A model generated the notes under the pieces. It worked only from the letters and a program-made list of their open reading frames with translations. It was not told where the DNA came from and made no database searches. The position numbers were made by a program, and so were the translations under genes. From contig LSRY02000052.1 in the NCBI GenBank assembly GCA_001643675.2, positions 496,001-560,000 on the forward strand: a stretch of 64,000 nucleotides of DNA. Reading direction: 5' to 3'. This DNA is from Monocercomonoides exilis. Its lineage: Eukaryota; Preaxostyla; Oxymonadida; Polymastigidae. Positions 34,578 through 44,500 of the stretch are shown piece by piece (position 1 is the stretch's first letter; the number at the start of each line of letters is the position of its first letter).

Positions 34578-36550
34578 TTATTTATGTCTTTTCAGAACAC
34601 TTTGTTTTGCAATATTTGCAAAATGATATGTTATTATAAAATTAATTCAATGATAATAATTTTTTATAACTATTATTTGTTTGTTCAAAAACCAATGAAA
34701 TTTATTTTTTGTGTAATTTTTGATGTTTTTCGAATATTAACCAAAGTCACAATTAAAATTTGAGAATGAAAAGAATGTTATAGTTTTTTTTCAACAAACG
34801 AAATTGTTCAATAAGCTCTTTCCTTTTGGTTATTCATTTAAACAGAATTTAATTTTTGAAATTTGTTATTGGAGTGGTGATTTTTGTAATTGCAAAAAAC
34901 TTCAAAAAATGAATTTGTTAATTATTTCATTCAAAAAAACAATTTTCATTGAGTAATAATACATTATTGGTTGAATGATAACCCGAAATTTTCTGAAATC
35001 CATCATCAAAAAAGTTGAAAAATTCTATGAAAAAGCTTTTATTTTCAAAATTGAAATATTAACTCGGAATTTAGAATAATTTTTTGTGCAATAAGTGTTT
35101 AAATATGAAGATGCTATGAATCAGCTTTTTTGTGAATTAAATTTGATTTGGAAGTTTTGAAGGTCTTTTCTGAATTGTGTTTAAAAAATATATCCAAACT
35201 GAAAAATACTAAAAAAGATATCATTTTTGTTTATTTTATATTTGAAAAAGAAAAAGTGTTTTAAAAATTGGTGATGATCGTTCATATCACAATAAAGTTT
35301 TCCATTTATAAATTATTCGTCCATTCGAATTTATAACTCTTTCTCATAAGCGTCAAATTTTCATGAATAAAGAAAGAAGATATGAATCAAATCTGAGGAT
35401 CACACAAGCAATAATAAACTGAGAACGCTGCATTCTTTCTTTCTTTTTAATCAAGAATAACAGAATTACTTAACTGTGTTTTTTTCGATATTTTTGATTG
35501 AAAATGTTATTGATTGATAACATATTTGAAAAGATGAATCATTAACTTTCAATCAAATGTGAAACAATATAAAAACTGTTTCATATTTTGAACATATTTT
35601 AAACATGTTGTAATCATATTTTTTCATATGGGTTAATCCTATGTGACATGACAAGGAGATTTTGGAAAAACTCAGAAATGACAGACATGACTTTTTCAAT
35701 TTGTCCTTTCTTTTGTCACTCAAATTGAATAAGTGAAAATAATAACAATTGCTAATTATTTCGTTTTTAAACGAGAATCAGATTATTTATGTTTTTGAAA
35801 TTTTTTACTCAACTTTCCATGAAAATCATAACACTTTTAAATCATTTTTTTGCAAGTGACAAATTGATCAAATAATTATATTGTGGTTTTGTCACTTGTC
35901 AGATCTGTCACTGACATGTCAGATCTGTCATTTTGTCATTTTATCATTTTTTGATATACGCATTTAATTGAGAGGAAACATAAAAGCCAATGCATTTCAT
36001 TTGTTTTCGTGACATGATCTCATTTGTCATAAATTGATCTGATAATACAGAATTTATTTTGTTGATTGCTTCAAATGATTTTTCAGTTATCGAAGTGTTT
36101 GATGAAAAACGTTTATGTTTTTTCTGTTCTTGTTTCAGTTTTCATTTTTCTATTTTTGAAAAAACTGCTGAAAAAAATTTCCTGTAATGAGAATTCACCA
36201 TTTCCATTAACAGTTTTTTTATTGACACCTCAAAAGCAAAGAGCTCTAAATGTTTTTCAAATTTACACTGTATCGCTTTTATTTTCTTATTAAGTCTTGC
36301 CAAACATTTGCAGTTTTATATCACTGTCTTATTTGTTAAGTTTACAAAAATCACAAAAATTCAACGTTTCAAAACTATTTTTTATCAACAACGAAAAACA
36401 AATGAAAATCACATATATTTTATTGTCAAGAATTAATATTAATATTAAATACAAGCAAGAGTTAAAAAAACAAATTTCTTTTACAAAAGAAAATGAGAAC
36501 ATAGAAATCATTGATGTGTGAATGAATCCTTTCAAGTTCTCTAGAGTCAT
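34578..36550. other. Gene-poor AT-rich region
   Basis: About 2 kb of very AT-rich DNA right of the inverted repeat. The only frames are short and of poor composition, so I do not call genes. Around 35890-35950 there is a small cluster of TCAGATCTGTCA-type repeats mixed with TGTCAT words. No RNA gene is recognised. Confidence 0.5.
35893..35945. repeat. Local TCAGATCTGTCA repeat cluster
   Basis: The words TCAGATCTGTCA, with palindromic AGATCT core, occur twice about 24 bp apart, followed by TGTCATTTTGTCATTTT. Related TGTCA and TGACA words are enriched from 35640 to 36030. This may be a decayed microsatellite or a binding-site cluster; nothing supports either specifically. Confidence 0.4.
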
Positions 36551-37560
36551 CGAGAAAAAATTAGAGAAGGTGATTTTCAGGCTGGAAGACGATTGTCTGC
36601 TTTACGAAATGCTGTTTCGGCCAGATTGGCTGTTGCCCACAAAAAGTTGAATCTCAGATGCTGATAGCACCTATTGAGATCGACAACGCTCCATCATTTG
36701 CTTTTGCCAAATTGAGATTGATGATGAATGCTGTTGTGTTGCACAGATCAACGATGAAATGCTGTGACTGCTGTACCTTTTTGTTTTTGAATAGCATTCC
36801 ATATGAGATCTTCAATAATTCACACCACTAACGAGAGTTCGAGTGTATTTCTCACGAGAACAATATTTCCTTGGAGTATTTGTTTTTCTGCTTCGCTGCC
36901 AGAGAATGGATCACGTCGCAAACAGTCGCAGTTGAACAGGACAAAAAGTGCAGATGGGGAAGACACAAAAGGCACAGACGAGCCGAAGGAGGTGCTGGCA
37001 CCTGTATAAGTTCAATCGAAGAAAGAAGAGTCGGAAAAAGCGAGATCTTCTTCGGCTAAAAAGGGGAGGCATATGATTCCGCACCATGAAAACACCAAAT
37101 GAAACGAAGCTAATTTGGATGCAGAGACACTCTGGCGCAGATTGAAAGCAAAAGCCACTGAAGGAAAATATTAGTGAGTTCTATGTTGTTGATAGCGGTG
37201 GAGAGGAGAAATGATGAGAAAGAGAAAACAAGATTCAAGATGGAGTAGTTGAAGACAGTCAAGGGATTACCTCTGATGGCGAGCATGGAGGAGTTGAGTT
37301 GCACTGTGTGCAGCAGGAGAGATGGAAAACTAAGCAGGATGGACAAAGGAGAGGAAGAGACTGCTGCAGGCGTGGTGTTTTGCAAAACTGCCAGAGTGTG
37401 AAAATGATAAGTCGAAGAGGAAGATCAGACACTCCAACGGGAAGTTTGCGTAGGAAACGAGGATGGCGAGGTAGTGTTGGATTGTTGCATCGAGATGGAT
37501 AAGCGCATAGGACGGGGACTCGAACTAGCGGATGCTCACTCTGGTTTAAAAGTTCTTTTT
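36551..37560 (+). pseudogene. Decayed coding remnants of unknown origin
   Basis: The stretch is clearly less AT-rich than its surroundings and contains several short, adjoining frames on the plus strand. Examples are a run with GRRLSALRNAVSARLAVAHK near 36580, one with LIAPIEIDNAPSFAFAKLRL near 36660, and a Ser/Lys/Glu-rich piece near 36890-37080. They are separated by stops and frame changes. This looks like one or more genes in decay. I recognise no family. Confidence 0.35.
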
Positions 37561-37571
37561 TTGTTGTATTT

Positions 37572-38612
37572 TGGAAAACTTCTTCGAATCAGCTCTATTC
37601 AATAACTGTATTTTAATCTGCTTCATTGACGCATCTTATCCTTTCAGCTGCACTCTTTGATATGTTCAATCAGCTTTCCCCTTCCAGCTCAACATTCTTC
37701 GTCGTCAAATTTTTGATGTTCAGAATCGTTAAAAATAACACAGAAACATCATATTTTAAAAAGCTGAGTGATTGCATTGTCACAAATTTCAATTGAACAG
37801 TGCCTTTATCTGCTTTGATCAGCCCATGACTAGTCGAATCTTCTCCGCTTTCTTCATTTTTTTGTGAATGAGCAGTCTTTAAGAGATAATTATCCTTCAT
37901 TTGAGCCTTCTTGAATTAAAACAGTCACATTATCCACAAAGAAAAATTGAACAAGAAGTCTATCAGCTTAGAATTGGTAATGCAAAAAATCTTTATTGCT
38001 GCTTCTTCTTCTCCCTCTGCTTTTTCGATTAAGACGCAGCACTCCAAAGAACAGAACTTTTCGCAATTGCCCGACTTAACAGAAACTCCGCTGAAATAGA
38101 CAAATTTCTGAAGAAGTACTTTTTTACTGATTTAAATATTCCTTTCACTTCCATTGGGAAGTCCCTTCAAAGTCTAATCGATCGATAGGTGCGGATAATC
38201 TTTGAACCCATAGGTATCCATATCTTTAACTTAGTTTCCGATAAATATCTCTAGCCAATCGCTCTTTTGAAATACACCAATGGAATAGCATTCGTTGTGT
38301 CATTCCCATCAAATCCTCTCATCGAATCCAATGAAATATCAACCAGATTCTCAGAAACAAATGGAAGAGATGTGTTTGTGATGCTCTTTGTCAAGTTTGA
38401 TGATTCAACAAACAGATCATTTCCTTATCTTGCAGCATTTGGCTTGTCTGCCTTATACACCGGCGAAGAGATCATTAACGAAGAATCCTCATTCACCAAC
38501 TTCAGAGCCATTCCCACGCCAAAGCCAATCTTCACTTCTTTTTATTGTGTTCTGTATCCTGTAAATGTGCATGAAGAAAAATTTACTTCTGCGTTCCCTT
38601 TCAAATGAGCAT
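37572..38612 (-). pseudogene. Third, partial copy of the beta-helix receptor gene
   Basis: On the minus strand this stretch is similar, without large gaps, to about 28660-29700 of the intact receptor gene. Its pieces include QLKFVTMQSLSF (against QLEFVSMQSLSF) and NIKNLTTKNVELEGES (against NMKNLTMKSIQLEGAS). Nucleotide similarity is high around 38270-38440. Frameshifts and stops break the frame and both gene ends are missing. It has the same orientation as the right-arm copy, and its divergence shows it is older than the inverted duplication. Confidence 0.85.
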
Positions 38613-39274
38613 TAATAGAAATTCTTCTGTTTTCGCTCGATAGCATTCAATTCTCCCGGAAAACGCGATTTTTGATGTTTTTTTTGAGAGTTTTCCCTTT
38701 CAAAATTGCCACATAAAAATATATTCCCATTGTCCCTGCTTTTTGAAATCTATTCTGTTGCCTTTAAACTGTATCGGTTGATAGAAAAAAGTTGTCTGCT
38801 TTTACGTCTTATCAAACACTCGTTTTTAAAAACCACTTGAATGTGCACATTTATTAAATATTGTGAAAAAGAATAATCGTTATATTTCTCTTAAAAATTG
38901 CGTTTTTTTGCAAACTTTTTGTTTTCATGATAAGAATGCTGACAGAAGCCTAATCTCCTTCGATTTCATCAATTATGATGTGTAATTAACTTTCAGTTAC
39001 GTTTGTTCATTCGAGGAGATTTTTCGTTGCTTGATTGCATCTTCTCAATGTGAAATAATATTTATTCTAAAAAATTTCAAATAATGTTTTATTTATGGTT
39101 CAAAAAAAGAAGAATCGTATTAAAAATGAAGGTTCAAAATAATGTCTGACAAAAAAAATGAATGAATATGTACTTTTCACTCGATTGCACATATATTAAT
39201 TTAAAAATGGGATATTCTGATCTAATTTGACCGAAACGACTTTAATGATTTGTCATGTCACACAGGCCTAATAT
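38613..39274. other. AT-rich spacer
   Basis: No gene, RNA or strong repeat is seen between the receptor pseudogene and the first foldback element. Confidence 0.45.
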
Positions 39275-40436
39275 GTGTAATAATTTTTGAAATCATAACT
39301 TGTTTCGCGGTGTTAATTGTTCAAACTTTTTTTGTCGTTGGGAAGTGGTTTTATTTTCAAATTGCAAATTCATCTGGGTCATTATTTTTCTAATCGTAAT
39401 TTTGTTAGAAGAAATATCTTTATTTTCATAATTGTGGTATGAAATGAAAAAAGAAATAATATTTAATCAAACTCAAATAAAAATCTATAATTTGCAATAA
39501 CTGGAATTGTGAGGTTTCGTGATGCTAAAAAATTTTTACATTAAAAATTTCTAAATAAATACATGTTATATAGTAAGTGTTAATAATGGTGGACACTTTC
39601 AATAACTGTGGACAGTGGTATTAACTTAACAACCGTTGATAGTTGCATTTTGACAATTAACCCAATTTTTACGTCATTGAATATGAACAAATATGAATAG
39701 TTTTTATCTTTCTTCCAACTCAACAAAATTGTTTATGAATTATTTTCATTTTTCGAAGAAACTCGGAGAAGTTAGATTTTCCGAGTTTCTCCGAAAAAAA
39801 TAACTATTTTGTAATATCACCGTGTTGAATGAATGATTAAAACAATTTGCATAAGTTTGTATTCAATGAGGGAATAATTGGGCTTGTTGTCAAAAAACAG
39901 CTGTCAACGGTTGTTAAGTTAATACCACTGTCCACAGTTATTGAAAGTGTCCACCATTATTAACACTTACTATATAACATGTATTTATTTAGAAATTTTT
40001 AATGTAAAAATTTTTTAGCATCACGAAACCTCACAATTCCAGTTATTGCAAATTATAGATTTTTATTTGAGTTTGATTAAATATTATTTCTTTTTTCATT
40101 TCATACCACAATTATGAAAATAAAGATATTTCTTCTAACAAAATTACGATTAGAAAAATAATGACTTATCTCTTATGTTTCAAAAACAAATATCTTTCTT
40201 GAATAAGCATGTGGATGTCTCTGATAAGCCTTATCATTTTTCAGTGTTCATTTGTTAATATTCAAATGATAATTTCGAATTGAAATTTTTGTTTGAAAAA
40301 ATGAGAAATTAAAATTTATCACCCAGTTATCTTTAATTAATATTTTCACTTTTCAGTGTTCTTTTGTTTATGTTTTAGTGAAATTATCGCACCGATAATT
40401 TTGAATGATAAAATATGATTTCGAAAATAAACACAC
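39275..40436. mobile_element. Foldback MITE (copy C), interrupted by a nested element
   Basis: The left end GTGTAATAATTTTTGAAATCATAAC matches the termini of copies A and B in all but a few bases. The right end, reverse complemented, begins GTGTGTTTATTTTCGAAATC. ATAT flanks both ends (39271-39274 and 40437-40440). Removing the nested 792-bp element and one duplicate leaves about 366 bp. The terminal bases have diverged from GGGTGAT, so this is probably the oldest copy. It is noncoding. Confidence 0.7.
39376..40167. mobile_element. 792-bp long-arm foldback element nested in copy C
   Basis: Two inverted arms of about 270 bp (39376-39645 and 39898-40167) are almost identical and enclose about 250 bp of AT-rich DNA. 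The outer ends are GGGTCATTATT and, reverse complemented, AAGTCATTATT. ATCT occurs on both sides (39372-39375 and 40168-40171) as a 4-bp duplication. It has no coding capacity. The ATNT target matches the other elements, but the arms differ in sequence from the 255-bp family. Confidence 0.82.
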
Positions 40437-40557
40437 ATATGTGAATCATTTCGATAAGTCGCAACAGAAATATTTTATGTATTTACGGAACATATCATTT
40501 TTTATTTGTTTTCCCATCCAACCCATCAAGTTATTCAATGGAATAACAAAAACATGT

Positions 40558-40815
40558 GGGTGATTATTATTGAAATCATATCTTTTTTCGAAGCGCTTAT
40601 TTTTGAAAGATTGTCAGTTTTTTGAAAGAAAATTTGTATTCAAAAGAGAAAAAGCTTGATAATTGTTTTTTAAACTACTAATGGTTTTTCCGAATCATAG
40701 ATTAAAATGCATTCAATAAGCCTTTTCACTTTTCAAAATTTTTTATAGATATTCAAAAAATATTTTTGAACCGTAATTTTTAAATGAAAAAATATGATTT
40801 CAAAAATAATCACCC
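40558..40815. mobile_element. Foldback MITE (copy A, 258 bp)
   Basis: It starts GGGTGATTATTATTGAAATC and ends with the inverted form (GATTTCAAAAATAATCACCC). Flanks are ATGT on the left and ATAT on the right, a 4-bp duplication with one mismatch. It is AT-rich and noncoding inside, and about 215 bp from copy B. Confidence 0.78.
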
Positions 40816-41030
40816 ATATTAATATTAAAAAATTTTTTCTTTATTTCTTTTCTTTTTTATTTTTGACAGACGAGGCTTCAAGTTATTTGTCAGGTCGCAG
40901 AGGTATATTGGAAATATTACTGTTTTATTTTATTTTATTTTATTTCATATTTTTTTTTATTTTTTTTTTTTTTTCATTTCTTTTTTATCATAAAAAATCA
41001 CTCTTTTTCTATAAAATTGTTTTGATATGT

Positions 41031-41285
41031 GGGTGATAATTTTTGAAATCATAACTTTTTTCGGAGTGTTGTTTTTATGAAAATTCATTATCATTTGCTG
41101 AATAATTGTCATTTAAACATAAAAAGTTTATCATTTGTTTCAAAAGCCGAAGTTAGACTTGAAATAATTGAAGCTGCATCATTAAAAAAATTCAATTTCT
41201 TTTCATGGTCCATTTATGAATATCCTTTTCAAATTTTCCAACCAAAATTATAGACAGAAAAAATTTGATTTGAAAATAATCACCC
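41031..41285. mobile_element. Foldback MITE (copy B, 255 bp)
   Basis: It starts GGGTGATAATTTTTGAAATC and ends GATTTGAAAATAATCACCC. It is flanked by exact ATGT duplicates (41027-41030 and 41286-41289). The subterminal block CATAACTTTTTTCGGAGTGTT is shared with copies A and C. Noncoding. Confidence 0.82.
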
Positions 41286-41289
41286 ATGT

Positions 41290-41581
41290 ATTTTTGTAGG
41301 TTTATAGAAAAGAAAACATATAAATAATAAAAATAAAAATAAAAAGAAATTGTTAAAAAAATGATTAAAAAATTGTATTGTGAGGCTCGTGGATCAATCT
41401 TTAGCTTTTTTATTGATGTTGACAGAATAATAATAATTTTGAGAGAAGAAAGAGCGTATAAATATTTATTTTTATTTCAAATTCAAAGACACATGAATAA
41501 TTAACATTCGAATATTTTTTCTGATTCCTTTCAAATCGCCCTTAATAAATTATAAATAATTTCAATGAATGTGGAAAATTG
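41290..41581. other. AT-rich leader of the dynein-like gene
   Basis: Short AT-rich interval between foldback copy B and the ATG of the dynein-like gene. It must contain that gene's promoter and transcript start if the gene is expressed. No motif can be named. The insertion sits within 300 bp of the start codon, so it could influence expression. Confidence 0.4.
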
Positions 41582-44500
41582 ATGGATTTACCTCTAACAC
41601 ATCATGATTTAGGGTTTTTGCAAAATAACACTTTAATAAAAAATGAAATACGCACGCTTATTGAAGAATTTTTTATGACAAATTCTGAATTCGAATGTGA
41701 ATGCCTTCTAAATGTGTCAGCACTTGATCCAATAGAGTATTTTATTGTTGGCCAAAACTGTAATTTACTGATTGCATCAATGATATGTGATTCAAAAAGA
41801 GTCATCATTTCTAATGATTTTTTGCAGTCATATCCGTATGATAACGAGAAAACTTTGAAAAAGCACAAGCTGGTTTTGTGCTTTATCAAATCGGAAGAGT
41901 GCGCTTTAACAAAAGAAAATTTTCATGAAAAAGTTAAAATTGTGTTTTCTTCTGGAGATTCAATGTCTTTTTTTGAAACATTTCTTGAATGTGGAGTAAT
42001 TCCTTCTCTTCAAGAATTCGGAGCCACTTTCGAATCCGAAGAATTAAATAACACTTCAGATTTTACAAATGTTAGGAAAAAATGCTTCAAAGATCTTCAG
42101 GCACGCACTGAAGCGATGGCTCAGCAACTTTTGGTTGATGCTAGAGATCAGTTGACAGCAAGTAGTGTATGCTTAATTTATTCAACAAAGCAAGAAAAAT
42201 ATTCTTTCATTTTGTTACATTTGATTATTTTTTATAATGTTTTGTGATTTAGGGTCAGGAAGTTGTACTCTTTCGACCTCAAATCATCAATGGAACTCAC
42301 ATATTGTATCGGGTAGAGGATCAATTTCTTTTTCTTGAGAGTTTGGTTGCGACTCCAACTAATGAAAAGCAAAGGAAAATGAAAAAGGCCTCAGATTTGG
42401 TTGAATTCTGGTGCAAACGGGTGGATGTGCTTGAAGAAACGAAGAATAATCTGGACAACTTTTGGCTGAAACAACTTGACATTGCCAGACGAAAAGAATT
42501 AGCAACACTGAAAAAGCGAGCAAGGCATCAGTTGATGATTGCTCGTGCAAACAAGAGATGCCTTCAATCTATTTCTGGATTTTTGACTCCTTTTTTAACT
42601 GCCTCCCCGCAGAAGTTTGCTGACTCTCTGAAAACGCTCCATGTTTTCATTCGACTTCTTTTTTCTGTTGCAGAATCGACCCACTGGGCAGTTTCGTACA
42701 GGCCTTTTTTGGATCTGTGCGCAAGAGACTTTGTTCGGAAAGCGCGGCAGCACATTTTGTTTGGCACAACCGATGAAGAGATTCGCTCCTGTGTTGAAGA
42801 AGTGATAACCTTCCGAAAGAACTTGATTGACGATGAAGAAAGGATGGTTCAGGCAGAAGGAGGATTGGGATTCAGCAAAAGAAGGTTGGGGCAGGAATTC
42901 GAGGATGCTTCAGATGAACAGCTGCTGGATCCTGCAAAAGCAATAGAAAAATTACATGAAGACGCTTCAATGCGACTCGCAGACTCTGGTGCTAATAATG
43001 AAAGAGGAGCCAGAAGTAAAACCAAATCCAAAGGATTGAGCATTTTTAATTTCGACAGCAAAAATTATTTTCGCAACGAAGAAGAAAGCAGAAGTGATGA
43101 TAGAGAAGAAACTGCGGAGAATGAGCTTGAAGAGGATTTCATAGGAGAAGGAGGACTTGTTCCTTCTGCAAATGACTCGACTCAGGAAGAGTTCGAAAGA
43201 AGATGGGCAGAATGCCTCGACTCCATCGACAATGTGAGTGCCGAGGAAGTCGAAAAGGAGCTGAAACGCGAGCAGCTCGAAGCATATTCAGAAGCTGTCA
43301 GCTGGCTGAGCAGAACAATCTTCGGAGAACGGGAACTGGCCTTCCGGGCGCAAGCTGTGAGTGTTGCTGCTGCACAACTGAAGGAAACAGTGCTGCGATG
43401 CCATCAGCGCACATCAGACATCTCACAAAGGAAATCTGCTGCAAAAACAACAACTACAACAACTTTAACAACTTTAACTTCGTCACCCACAGCGTCTTCA
43501 AATGAATCAGATAGACAAATTCATGCTCCTGAATTTGACCATCCGTCTGGAATAGAACATGATGCAGATCTTCTGGAGACTTTCCAGCTGCTCGACAATC
43601 TGTGCGAGCAATGTTCTCTGATCTCAAGCTTCACTCAGCTGTTCAGCTGCATCCATCCAATCAGCAATCTTTCACTAACAGGCCCTTCGTCAGCCACTGG
43701 GGTTGGTATTCTTGTGCAGATTCGGAAGGAGTTTTTGCGCTATTCGCACGTTCTGCTGCACAATCCGTTCCTTTTCTTCCACAAAATCGCTACGAAGCGG
43801 AAGCGGCGTGTGGTTCAGCTGTTTGCCGATGACATCTCTCGGTACATTGGCTCGGCTGTTGTGGAGCTGCTGACAGGAACAAGCAACATCAGCCAGGCAG
43901 TAGTCATCATCATGGAGATGCTGTTTGTCGTCGACCATCCGCTCATCTCGGAGACAGTGCTGAACAAGCGCGAAGGCATCCTCTCAATTGGCGAGAGCTG
44001 CCTTGCTGCCATCGTGGAGGCATACAAACGCACTCTGTCTCCGCTCTCGATTGTGCCGAGCATCCCGCAGAACTTCACTCAGCTGATGGCACTGCACATG
44101 CTGAAGAGGCAGACTGATATTGTCAACGTGTTCTGCGAAGTGCTGCTGAAACTCACTCCAAACGGAAGCTCCATCCGCAGACTGCTCAGACAGCGCGAGC
44201 AGCTGGCTGCCAATAAAAATGCAGCATCAGGTCTCGAAAGTCATTCTTCTATTCTTCCTTCTTCTTCTACTTCTACTTATTCTTCTTCGGCATCATTATC
44301 ATCATCATCATTCATTTCGCGCATTTCTAGCACTTCAACTGCACTTCCCATTTCGCTCACTTCGTACACTTTTCCACTTCACTCGTCCGATCCTTCTTTT
44401 GCCTGCTTCACTCAGCTGAGTATCGCATGTACTGAAGACATTATGAGGCTCCTTCAGCAGGTCACCGAGCTCAGCAGCTCCATCCAGGACTCATACAGCA

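Noticed and set aside
35893-35945. A CRISPR-like array
   Set aside because: Only two or three short imperfect repeats with irregular spacing, in a eukaryotic context.
34521-36521. Several 65-80-codon frames as small genes
   Set aside because: Their amino acid make-up (Phe, Ile, Lys, Asn) is what translated AT-rich spacer gives, and no signal, domain or conserved neighbour supports them.
37490-37550. A possible minus-strand tRNA, because of a GTTCGAGTCC box
   Set aside because: The sequences around the box cannot form a T-arm stem, and no acceptor or anticodon arm can be drawn.
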